Source of the DNA: DASULK01 sp036381835
GTDB taxonomy: Bacteria; Actinomycetota; Actinomycetes; Mycobacteriales; Micromonosporaceae
DNA length: 11,128 bases
Direction of reading: 5' to 3'
NCBI GenBank assembly: GCA_036381835.1
Contig: DASVCA010000100.1
Span: 1-11,128 of the forward strand
Part shown: positions 1-5,474 of the stretch, piece after piece
How positions within the stretch are numbered: the stretch's first letter is position 1
Layout of the letters: each line of letters opens with the position of its first letter
The notes under the pieces: model-generated
Seen by the model: the letters and a program-made list of their open reading frames with translations, nothing else
What the model was told of the DNA's origin: nothing
Databases searched by the model: none
Translations under genes and position numbers: made by a program

Positions 1-1121
1 GCGAGCAGCTCTTGGAGGCCCTGCGACAGGCCATCGCCAGAGTCGGTCGCCGCCCGCTCAGCAGCCTCTATTTCGAACAGCCGGCCGATATTGCCGGTCA
101 GCACCGCAGCGAATCGGTCGGCAATGTCGAATGCCCTGGTCAGCATCTCGACCGTGCCCAGCACCGATCGGGCACCCAGCTCGAACACACCCCACAGGAG
201 AGTGAGCGCCCGGCCGCCGGCTTCCGCGTTCTCGGCCATCGACTCGAACGCGTCTCCCACCAGGTCTCCGGTGCGCTCGGCGATGGTGCCCAGGGCGGCG
301 ATGACCGGACCGGACCGCTCGGCGGCGGATGCGATGCCCTCCACAGCACGCCGCGCTCCCCTGAGCCCTGCATCGGTCAGGGACGGCAGCTGCCGGGCGG
401 TGGCGGCGAATGCGCGCTCCAGGTCATCGCCCATGTCCTGGACACCGGTCCGGATTTTGCCGAGGGAGGTGACCACGGCCGGGACGAACGCCACTGCGGA
501 CCGCTGCAGCTCGTCCCTGATCGCGTCACCGGTGGACCGGGCGGCGTCCTTGACCGCCTGGTGCTTCGCGGCGATCGCGATACCGCCGATGATGCCGCCG
601 GTCCCTGCGGCGCCGACGATCGCCGCGGACATGGCTGCGCCCACCGCCGGGCCAGCTGTCGCCACCGCGCCGACGACAGCAGCGCCGATCGCTGCCTGAG
701 CCTGTGGCGGCAGTGTCCCCAGGATGCCGCCCAGCGCCTCGGCTATCGGCGCCCCGGCCCGCTGCAGGCCGGATGCCATCCGGCCGGCGAGCCGGCTCGC
801 CCAGCCTTGGACGTCACCCGGGTCCGGGTCTGGCAGCAGGTTCCGCGCCGAGGTCAGGCGGCGCAGCTCGGTCTGCTGCTTGCGCATCGCCCGGGTCAGC
901 TCCAGGCGGTCAACGACGTCCTGCGTGCGCGAGTACGCGACGGCCAGCGCCTGCAGCGACCTCTCGACCTCGCTGATCTGCTCGTCGAGACCCCGCGCGT
1001 CGTGCTCGGTCGCCTCGAACGCGTCGCCCAGCTTGTCGAGACCCCGTCCGGCCTGGCTGGCGATCCGGGAGACGGTCTCCTCGCCGAGCAGTCGGATGAG
1101 GATGTCACGACGGTCGGCCAC
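1..1121 (-). CDS. Tape measure protein, N-terminal part (runs off left edge)
   Basis: This is the start of the tail tape measure protein, which sets tail length and is threaded inside the tail tube. I translated the minus strand from a GTG at 1121-1119 and found no stop down to base 1, giving 373 residues in the window. A GAGGAGG Shine-Dalgarno sits 8 bases upstream, and the start overlaps the end of the frameshifted chaperone by 17 bases, the usual arrangement. Residues about 28-95 are charged and helical (probable coiled coil). Residues about 141-186 are a long Gly/Ala/Val/Ile-rich hydrophobic stretch typical of tape measure proteins. The remainder is Ala-rich helix. Position directly after the frameshifting chaperone is the strongest argument for the name. 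The C-terminal part, which often carries hydrolase domains, lies outside the window. Confidence 0.87.
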   Translation of the reverse strand, partial: MADRRDILIRLLGEETVSRIASQAGRGLDKLGDAFEATEHDARGLDEQISEVERSLQALAVAYSRTQDVVDRLELTRAMRKQQTELRRLTSARNLLPDPDPGDVQGWASRLAGRMASGLQRAGAPIAEALGGILGTLPPQAQAAIGAAVVGAVATAGPAVGAAMSAAIVGAAGTGGIIGGIAIAAKHQAVKDAARSTGDAIRDELQRSAVAFVPAVVTSLGKIRTGVQDMGDDLERAFAATARQLPSLTDAGLRGARRAVEGIASAAERSGPVIAALGTIAERTGDLVGDAFESMAENAEAGGRALTLLWGVFELGARSVLGTVEMLTRAFDIADRFAAVLTGNIGRLFEIEAAERAATDSGDGLSQGLQELL

Positions 1122-1676
1122 GGCGTGCGCCTCCTCGCAGGGCTGGATGCTGTGTCATCAGCGCTGCCCGCTCGTCGGCTGGTGCGGCCGGGGCGATGGG
1201 CAGCAGGTGGGCGTGGATCTCCCGCAGCGTCATCTCCCGCTGGACGGCCGGGGAGCAGGCCACGTAGTGGCGGGACAGGATCGGCCCCACCTCGTCCAGT
1301 AGGGCGGCTACCCCTCCTCGCTCGTCGGCGAGGCCGAGGAGGTGGAGGCCGGGGGGTCGGCATCACCGCCGTCGAGCAGCTCAGCATCGGCGAGCATGAC
1401 CAGTGGCTCGAACTCGGCCAGCGGCTCGACGACCCCGGACATGCGGCGGGCCAGCCAGAGCAGGGCCAGGGTGCCGGTGATCTCGCCAGCGCGATATGAC
1501 GCCATCGCGCCGAGGATCGTGAGACCGAGCGCCCCTTTCAGCTCCCGCTCGATCTCGACCAGCTGGCGGGCTGGCATCCGGGTCAGGTCGGCCTCGTCGA
1601 ACGTCCACCACTGGTCCCCGTATCGCTCCCAGTCCGGCTCGCCGAGCCGGAGCCGTATCGGTGGCAGCAGGCGCAC
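1105..1676 (-). CDS. Tail assembly chaperone, -1 frameshift long product (gpG-gpT type)
   Basis: The longer chaperone product is made when ribosomes slip back one base near the end of the first reading frame. The first 109 codons (1676 to 1350) are read in frame 0. After slipping on CCCCCCG at 1356-1350, reading resumes with GGC at 1350-1348 and continues 81 more residues to a TGA at 1107-1105, giving about 190 residues. The added part begins GLHLLGLADERGG and includes DEVGPILSRHY. In lambda, the gpG and gpGT proteins bind the tape measure protein and recruit tail-tube subunits; I infer the same role here. The -1 frame has a stop (TGA, 1365-1363) just upstream of the slip site, and frame 0 stops at 1310-1308. 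The shift must therefore occur in a window of about 55 bases that contains the heptamer. The -1 frame has no well-placed start of its own that would make an obvious separate gene. Confidence 0.8.
1308..1676 (-). CDS. Tail assembly chaperone, short product (gpG type)
   Basis: This 122-residue protein lies immediately before the tape measure gene and is the unshifted product of the chaperone gene. It begins with GTG at 1676-1674, 3 bases after the TGA of the gp10-like gene, and AAGGGGG lies 7 bases upstream. The N-terminal half (WERYGDQWWTFDEADL, then a helix with ELKGALGLTILGAM) is compact, and a second helix carries ALLWLARRMSG. The last 20 residues are acidic, Ser/Pro-rich and probably disordered, ending TSEEG before TAG. 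Such short acidic tails after the slip site are common in these proteins. Size, position between tail-tube genes and tape measure, and the frameshift all support the assignment; sequence similarity alone is weak in this family. Confidence 0.8.
   Translation of the reverse strand: MRLLPPIRLRLGEPDWERYGDQWWTFDEADLTRMPARQLVEIERELKGALGLTILGAMASYRAGEITGTLALLWLARRMSGVVEPLAEFEPLVMLADAELLDGGDADPPASTSSASPTSEEG
1350..1356 (-). promoter_or_regulatory. -1 ribosomal frameshift slippery site CCCCCCG
   Basis: In frame 0 the codons are GAC CCC CCG, so the heptamer is C-CCC-CCG and fits the X-XXY-YYZ rule. After a one-base slip both tRNAs can re-pair on CCC CCC, with only the third position of the A-site codon changing. 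Downstream frame -1 is open for 81 codons, and upstream it is closed by TGA only 6 bases before the heptamer. G+C-rich flanking sequence could supply a downstream structure, but I did not identify a single convincing stem. Confidence 0.78.
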
Positions 1677-1679
1677 TCG

Positions 1680-2144
1680 TCACCCCCTTGTGATCCTGGC
1701 GGCGATGTCGTCAACCACCGCCTGCATCTGTCGCGTGATCTCCGGACCCAACCGGTCCACCGGCCGGTCCACCATCCCCGGCCGGACCGGTTGCGCCACC
1801 CATCGGGATCGGCGTCCGAATACCGGGTGCCGCAGTGTGCCCCGGTTCAGCGCCGCCACGTCGCGGTTGCTCTTGCGGCCGGCGCCGTACAGCTGCCACA
1901 CCACCGTGGCGTCCATCCGACGGGATCGGACGGTGGTGCGGTGGCGCAGCGACCGGGACAGGGTGGGGGCGTACCCGGACGGCATGGTGGTGGGTAATTC
2001 CTTGCGCACCTCGGCGACCAGCGGCCGCGCTGCCTTGCGCAGGCCCTGGCTGAGCTGTTTGCCCAGACCCTTCGCGCCGACCTCGCGTAGTGCCTGCCGG
2101 ACCGCGCCCAGGTCCCGGCCGCTGCGTACCTGCACTGAGAGCAT
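1680..2144 (-). CDS. HK97 gp10-like tail/neck morphogenesis protein
   Basis: This basic protein of 154 residues resembles the HK97 gp10-like group of small proteins, which act at the head-tail junction or in tail completion. The ATG at 2144-2142 is 2 bases past the TGA of the preceding tail-tube gene. A longer reading from 2339 would overlap that gene deeply and has a low-complexity His/Gly-rich start, so I reject it. The N-terminal region alternates helix and basic residues (GLGKQLSQGLRKAARPL). The motif SGYAPTLSRSLRHRTTV is of the type seen in this family, and GTLRHPVFGRRSRW matches the usual conserved loop. The C-terminal helix ends DDIAARITRG. No strong Shine-Dalgarno is visible, so translation is probably coupled to the gene before it. 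In many phages this gene precedes the tail-tube gene; here it follows it. Confidence 0.72.
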   Translation of the reverse strand: MLSVQVRSGRDLGAVRQALREVGAKGLGKQLSQGLRKAARPLVAEVRKELPTTMPSGYAPTLSRSLRHRTTVRSRRMDATVVWQLYGAGRKSNRDVAALNRGTLRHPVFGRRSRWVAQPVRPGMVDRPVDRLGPEITRQMQAVVDDIAARITRG

Positions 2145-2146
2145 CG

Positions 2147-2554
2147 TCAGGATGTGGAGCGGGTCAGCGTGCCCGCCCCCTGCCAGGTGACCGACACCGT
2201 GGCGAGGTCGCCGACGCTGCCGCTGAGCGGGTTGACCTGCGACACCAGCACCGACCCCGAGTAGCTCGGGTTGGTCGCCGACACCGACCCCGACGTCGGC
2301 TTGATGGTGATCGTGGTGGTGGTGCCGAGCAGCGGCCACAGGGTCGCATCCACCTCGGACGCGGCGAAGTCGTTGTTGAACTCCAGGCTGACCGACCAGT
2401 CCTTGAGCCCGCCGATCCGCGACCGGAACGTGTCACCCATCGCGGTGTCGTCCAGCTCGTCGGCCTGAACGTTGAGGGTCACCTGCCGGACGTGGTCCGA
2501 CAGGTCGACCGAGTTGACGACGACCGAGGCGTCGGTGAACGCAAAGGTGGCCAT
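2147..2554 (-). CDS. Short tail-tube-like protein (second paralog)
   Basis: This 135-residue beta-rich protein resembles the tail-tube (major tail protein) group of actinophages. It starts MATFAFTDASVVV and contains ADELDDTAMGDTFRSRIGG, followed by LKDWSVSLEFNNDFAA; later strands are Thr/Ser/Val-rich and it ends GAGTLTRSTS. The ATG at 2554-2552 has GAGGAG 4 bases upstream. The first 65 residues align by eye with the larger tail protein encoded just upstream, sharing the FRSRIGGL(R/K)D core and the ELD element, so the two are tandem paralogs. It lacks the C-terminal domain of the larger copy. It could be the real tube subunit, a minor tube variant or a tube-tip component; the sequence alone does not decide which. 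Confidence 0.75.
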   Translation of the reverse strand: MATFAFTDASVVVNSVDLSDHVRQVTLNVQADELDDTAMGDTFRSRIGGLKDWSVSLEFNNDFAASEVDATLWPLLGTTTTITIKPTSGSVSATNPSYSGSVLVSQVNPLSGSVGDLATVSVTWQGAGTLTRSTS

Positions 2555-2579
2555 GATGCTCCTCGGGTACGTGGAACCG

Positions 2580-2601
2580 CTCCGCCGGCCCGCCGCCGGA
2601 G
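2580..2601 (-). other. Intergenic hairpin between the two tail-tube genes
   Basis: The 70-base gap between the tail-tube genes holds an imperfect inverted repeat: five outer pairs, a C-C mismatch (G-G in the transcript), then three inner pairs around a 4-base loop. There is no T-run after it on the minus strand; a pyrimidine-rich stretch (2602-2624) lies before it instead. It may stabilise or space the tail-tube messages, or may only reflect high G+C content. The Shine-Dalgarno of the short tail-tube gene (GAGGAG, 2564-2559) lies downstream and is not in the stem. Confidence 0.3.
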
Positions 2602-2624
2602 GAGAGACGAGAAAGACAGAGGTG

Positions 2625-3353
2625 CTAGCTGCCGATACCGGCCGCGCCGGCGATGGAGAAGGTGCCGGTGACGGCGGTGACGCGCAGCCGATACCAGGTG
2701 TCGGTGACCGGTCCGGCGACGCGGGCCGCCCAGGTGCCGCCGGTGGTGGTGATCGGCCCGAACGTGGCCTGCGTGGTGGCGCTGGCGAACGTGTTGTCGA
2801 CGTCGGACTCCAGGACGGCGGTGATCGTGGTGCCGGCGCCGAAGACGTGGAAGGTGGCGTACAGGTACTGCCCGTCTGCGGCCTCGCCGAGCTCCACCGC
2901 GGTGCCGGTGGCGCCGGCCGCCGACACGGTGCCCTTGGCCTTGAGGACCTGGCCGCGTACCAGGCCGGCCTTGTTGGTGCCCATCACGTCCAGCGAAAAT
3001 GGAGTGAGTTCGCCGACCGACCCGAACAGGCTGGTGGTGAACTTGGCGCCCTGAAACATGTAGGCGATGCCGCCCTCAGTGTTGTTCGGGGCGATCGTCA
3101 CCACCCGGTCGGCGACGCCGAGGTCCGGCATCAGGTGCGGGTCCGGTGCGGCCGACGTGTCGGACGACCAGTAGCCGGCGAGGCTCGCCTGAACGTCCCG
3201 CAGGCCGCCGATGCGAGACCGGAAGCCGCCAGATCCGAACGTGGTCGCATCCAGCTCGTTAACCGATGCGCTCAGCTGGATCTGGTTGAGGTCGCCGGTG
3301 AAGTCGTAGCCGCCCACCCAGCAGGTGGCGTCGGTCAGGGTGAAGGTGGCCAC
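2625..3353 (-). CDS. Major tail protein (tail tube) with C-terminal extra domain
   Basis: This is the probable main tail-tube subunit, which polymerises around the tape measure. The 242-residue product starts at GTG 3353-3351 with AGGAG 9 bases upstream, 3 bases past the preceding TGA. Residues 1-145 form the tube-like part: MATFTLTDATCWV, SVNELDATTFGSGGFRSRIG and later FGSVGELTPFSLDVMG. Residues about 145-242 form a second beta-rich part (ADGQYLYATFHVFGAGTTI, VTDTWYRLRVTAVTG) that looks like a surface-exposed beta-sandwich. Similar added domains decorate the outside of many siphovirus tails. A related short protein without this domain is encoded just downstream. The pairing of a tube core with a C-terminal domain is established for the family; the decorating role here is inferred. 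Confidence 0.82.
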   Translation of the reverse strand: MATFTLTDATCWVGGYDFTGDLNQIQLSASVNELDATTFGSGGFRSRIGGLRDVQASLAGYWSSDTSAAPDPHLMPDLGVADRVVTIAPNNTEGGIAYMFQGAKFTTSLFGSVGELTPFSLDVMGTNKAGLVRGQVLKAKGTVSAAGATGTAVELGEAADGQYLYATFHVFGAGTTITAVLESDVDNTFASATTQATFGPITTTGGTWAARVAGPVTDTWYRLRVTAVTGTFSIAGAAGIGS

Positions 3354-3356
3354 GGA

Positions 3357-3779
3357 TCACGCTCCTGATGCGATGACGCGGACGGTGAAGACGCCGCCGT
3401 AGTACGAGATGAGCCCAACCTCTTCGAGCCCGGCCGGGTCGAACGACTCGACGACCAGGTCGTTGACCAGCCCGCCGAGGGTCTTGTCGGTGTCCTCCAG
3501 AGCGGCCCGGATCGACTGGTCGCCGGTCGGGTTGGCGTAGGCGGCCAGGCGGGCCTGCCCCGTGCGGTCCAGCTGGGCGCCGGTCAGCACGGCGACCCGG
3601 AAGGTCAGGGTGTAGGTGCCGCGGCGCATCGCCTCCCGGTAGGAGGGGATCGACGGCACGAGCGGGAATGCCGCCGGCGGGGCTGGGTCGTCGGGGGCGT
3701 AGTCGTAGACGCGCAGGCCAGAGATGGTGGCCAGCCGGTCCTTCAGGCCGGTCATGATCTGGGGAATCGTCGCGGCCAT
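3357..3779 (-). CDS. Probable tail terminator / head-tail joining protein
   Basis: This 140-residue protein sits between the head-tail connector and the tail-tube gene, where tail terminator or neck proteins are normally encoded. It starts at ATG 3779-3777 with GGTGGGG 7 bases upstream, 3 bases past the preceding TGA. The N-terminal helix (IPQIMTGLKDRLATISGLRV) is followed by YDYAPDDPAPPAAFPLVPS, then beta strands (GTYTLTFRVAVLTG). A helix with RAALEDTDKTLGGLVNDL follows, and a last strand (GVFTVRVIASG) ends the protein. This helix-strand-helix-strand order suits the tail terminator fold, a ring that caps the tail tube and joins it to the head. No catalytic motif is expected or seen. The name rests on position and predicted layout, not on a decisive signature. 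Confidence 0.62.
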   Translation of the reverse strand: MAATIPQIMTGLKDRLATISGLRVYDYAPDDPAPPAAFPLVPSIPSYREAMRRGTYTLTFRVAVLTGAQLDRTGQARLAAYANPTGDQSIRAALEDTDKTLGGLVNDLVVESFDPAGLEEVGLISYYGGVFTVRVIASGA

Positions 3780-3782
3780 CGG

Positions 3783-4400
3783 TCACCCCACCTTCACCGG
3801 GTTGAGTCGGTACGGGGCGAGCAGCGACATCGCGCGGCTGTTGAGCCGGATCCGCACCGGGCCGAACTCGCCGTATCCGGCGATCCCGAACGGCGCGTCG
3901 CCCAGTTTGAACAGCTCGGCGGCGGCGATCAGGCATGCCTCTTTCACCGGGGCGGGCACTGCGGCCCAGCCCCACTGGGCGGTCACCTGCACCGACGGCC
4001 GGCGGTGCGTGGTTGGCCACCACCGGTTTCCTGTGGCCACGATGCGCCAGTACGGCCAGCCGGTCTGCCCGCTGACGATGCCATTCCGGGGCTCCAGCGC
4101 GTAGTCGGTGGCCGGCCAGGTGGTTTCGTAGGTGCCGTCGTCGCCGTTGTCGACGGCGATGGTCAGGTCGGTGGTGGTGTGGAAGTCGTCGACGACCAGC
4201 AGCCCGGTGGTGCGCGGCTGGTAGACCCGGGCGGACGCGACGGTGGTGTTGTTGAACTGGCGGCCGCACCATGTCTCGATTTCGCGGGACACGGTGGTCA
4301 GGGCCTCGTCCATCCGGTTGTCGTCCAGCGTGTCGGCGTCGGGGATGTCCAGGCGAGCCTTCAACTCGTCACGAGTGGCGTAAGGGTCGCCGAGCGCCAT
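3783..4400 (-). CDS. Head-tail connector (HK97 gp6-like adaptor)
   Basis: The product is a 205-residue protein of the gp6-like connector group, whose ring attaches to the portal and forms the passage from head to tail. The ATG at 4400-4398 is one base past the TGA of the glycosyltransferase gene, and GAGGGGG lies 5 bases upstream. The N-terminus shows the usual helical motif (YATRDELKARLDIPDADTLD, then MDEALTTVSREIETWCGRQF). A beta-rich middle part follows, with ARVYQPRTTGLLVVDDF and TYETTWPATDYALEPRNG. A C-terminal helix carries PVKEACLIAAAELFKL. The middle insertion makes it longer than the roughly 110-residue minimal HK97 gp6. This longer form is common in actinophages. Confidence 0.83.
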   Translation of the reverse strand: MALGDPYATRDELKARLDIPDADTLDDNRMDEALTTVSREIETWCGRQFNNTTVASARVYQPRTTGLLVVDDFHTTTDLTIAVDNGDDGTYETTWPATDYALEPRNGIVSGQTGWPYWRIVATGNRWWPTTHRRPSVQVTAQWGWAAVPAPVKEACLIAAAELFKLGDAPFGIAGYGEFGPVRIRLNSRAMSLLAPYRLNPVKVG

Positions 4401-4401
4401 G

Positions 4402-5145
4402 TCATCCCCCTCGCTGCTGGTCGAAGGTCGTTTCGTCGAGGAAGAGGCCGCCCTTGTGGTGGGTGGTCTTCACGCTCGTGTCGACGTGTACGGGGATGTC
4501 GACGGAGGCCAGGCGAATGCAGAACGACAGGTCCTCGCTGAAGGTGCGAGGGCGTCCCTTCGCGCCCGTGGGGTGCACGATCGGGTCAAACCAGGCGTCC
4601 CCGTACCGTTCGCGGACCACCTCGAGGGCGGATCGGTGCATCAGCAGGCAAGCCGCGCCGGTGCCAGCCACCTGCACCACCTGGTCGCGCTGGTAGTCGA
4701 GGATCGGCCGGAACCCGACCTCATCACCCAGGTCCAGGTACTCGTAGACGGTCGGGGCGATGCGGTACCGCTCCGCCCACAGGTCGCCGCGGGCCTGCCG
4801 CTTGATGGCGAAGCACAGCCCGCCCATCACCGGGCGCAACTGCGGGTCGGCGCTCTTGACGAGCCGGTCGACGGTGTCGGGGGCGAACCCCATGTCCGTG
4901 TCGACCATCCACAGCCACTCGCCGTCGGTGGCGTCGAGGAACTGGGCGGCGATGTCGTTACGGCCGGCGGCTACGCCCATGGTGCCGACGACCTTGCGCA
5001 GCTCGGTGCCGCCCTCCCGGACGATGCGCTGCGGGCCGAGCACGTCGTGCATGACCAGGTCGCGGTAGGACAGGCCAAAGCAGGCCGCCCAGGTGCCGCC
5101 GTCGCAGTAGCCGACGACCACCGACCCGGGGACGACGGCGGTCAC
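4402..5145 (-). CDS. GT-A-type glycosyltransferase in the virion gene cluster
   Basis: This is a 247-residue putative glycosyltransferase of the GT-A fold. Residues 82-84 are Asp-Thr-Asp inside WLWMVDTDMGF, the DxD motif that binds the metal and sugar nucleotide. GRND (61-64) precedes it as in related GT2-like enzymes. Residues 204-205 (Glu-Asp, in FSEDLSFC) suit the acidic catalytic-base position, and His229-His230 in VKTTHHKG suit the C-terminal metal contact. The start is GTG at 5145-5143, overlapping the TGA of the 81-residue gene as GTGA, so translation is probably coupled. There is no signal peptide or membrane segment, so it should act in the cytoplasm. Its place between capsid and connector genes suggests it glycosylates a virion protein. 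That target is an inference, and modification of a host polymer is the main alternative. Confidence 0.83.
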   Translation of the reverse strand: MTAVVPGSVVVGYCDGGTWAACFGLSYRDLVMHDVLGPQRIVREGGTELRKVVGTMGVAAGRNDIAAQFLDATDGEWLWMVDTDMGFAPDTVDRLVKSADPQLRPVMGGLCFAIKRQARGDLWAERYRIAPTVYEYLDLGDEVGFRPILDYQRDQVVQVAGTGAACLLMHRSALEVVRERYGDAWFDPIVHPTGAKGRPRTFSEDLSFCIRLASVDIPVHVDTSVKTTHHKGGLFLDETTFDQQRGG

Positions 5146-5387
5146 CGCGTCCGCCGGGTGGCGCGCTTCTCGCCCGGTGCCTGGGTAGCCTGCTCGACCG
5201 GCGCGGACTCGCGCAACGCCGGTTCAACGCCCCGGGCCAGCTCCTCCTCGGTGCTGAATAGCCACGGGTGCGCGCGCACGAGCGGGTCGTCGGCCGCGTA
5301 CGTCTGCGCCGGGCTCGGGGTGACGAACCCGCCGTGCTGCGGGTGACGCACCGCCGCCACCTGGTTCGGTCTGACCGTCCGCGACAT
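5142..5387 (-). CDS. Small protein of unknown role, downstream of capsid gene
   Basis: This 81-residue protein has no function I can name. It starts at ATG 5387-5385 with AAAGGAG 7 bases upstream. The start codon sits at the centre of a 14-base palindrome. The middle holds a conserved-looking stretch (AADDPLVRAHPWLFSTEEEL), and the C-terminus is basic (GEKRATRRTR). Small proteins with an aspartate pair followed by a Pro-Trp-Leu/Ala-Phe segment are often encoded right after the capsid gene in actinophages. They are usually left as hypothetical. Its stop overlaps the GTG of the glycosyltransferase gene, so the two may be co-translated. A head accessory role is possible but not shown. Confidence 0.72.
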   Translation of the reverse strand: MSRTVRPNQVAAVRHPQHGGFVTPSPAQTYAADDPLVRAHPWLFSTEEELARGVEPALRESAPVEQATQAPGEKRATRRTR

Positions 5388-5393
5388 GTCGCG
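5380..5393. repeat. 14-base perfect palindrome across a start codon
   Basis: The sequence CGCGACATGTCGCG is its own reverse complement and holds the ATG of the 81-residue gene in its centre. In the transcript it can fold into a 5-pair stem with the loop CAUG, which would place the start codon in the loop just after the Shine-Dalgarno. It may tune initiation or bind a dimeric protein, or it may be chance in G+C-rich DNA. Confidence 0.6.
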
Positions 5394-5401
5394 TCTCCTT
5401 T

Positions 5402-5445
5402 CGCAGGGTGCCGCAGGGCATGACGGAGGGGCCGGGCGCCCTGCG
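5402..5445 (-). promoter_or_regulatory. Possible pseudoknot: hairpin loop pairs with downstream repeats
   Basis: On the minus strand the hairpin loop contains CGCAGGGC (5445-5438). The first downstream complement, GCCCTGCG, lies at 5419-5412 (8 pairs) and the second, CCCTGCG, at 5408-5402 (7 pairs). Pairing with the second leaves about 15 bases to span the 13-pair stem, a workable geometry; the first leaves only 4 bases and would need partial stem opening. The second site directly abuts the AAAGGAG of the next gene. Pairing is seen in the sequence; its formation and effect are inferred. Confidence 0.42.
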
Positions 5446-5462
5446 AGTTCCCGGCCCCTCCG
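5424..5462 (-). terminator. Strong hairpin after the major capsid gene
   Basis: Between the capsid stop and the next gene lies a perfect 13-pair stem (arms 5450-5462 and 5424-5436) with a 13-base loop. In the transcript the arms read CGGAGGGGCCGGG and CCCGGCCCCTCCG. There is no U-run after the stem, so it is not a classical intrinsic terminator. Stems without a U-run can still end or slow transcription in high-GC bacteria. It may reduce read-through after the abundant capsid message or protect its 3' end. The loop is also complementary to two downstream sites, which suggests a pseudoknot. Confidence 0.65.
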
Positions 5463-5474
5463 GTCTGGGAGCTG

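Noticed and set aside
896..1387. Minus-strand 163-codon frame across the chaperone-tape measure junction
   Set aside because: Pro/Arg/Ser-rich, and it conflicts with two well-supported frames (frameshifted chaperone and tape measure).
12..1499. Plus-strand open frame of 495 codons
   Set aside because: Antisense to the tape measure and chaperone genes, with low-complexity composition and no family features.
2580..2601. Classical rho-independent terminator between tail-tube genes
   Set aside because: The stem is imperfect and no T-run follows on the coding strand, so I list it only as a hairpin.
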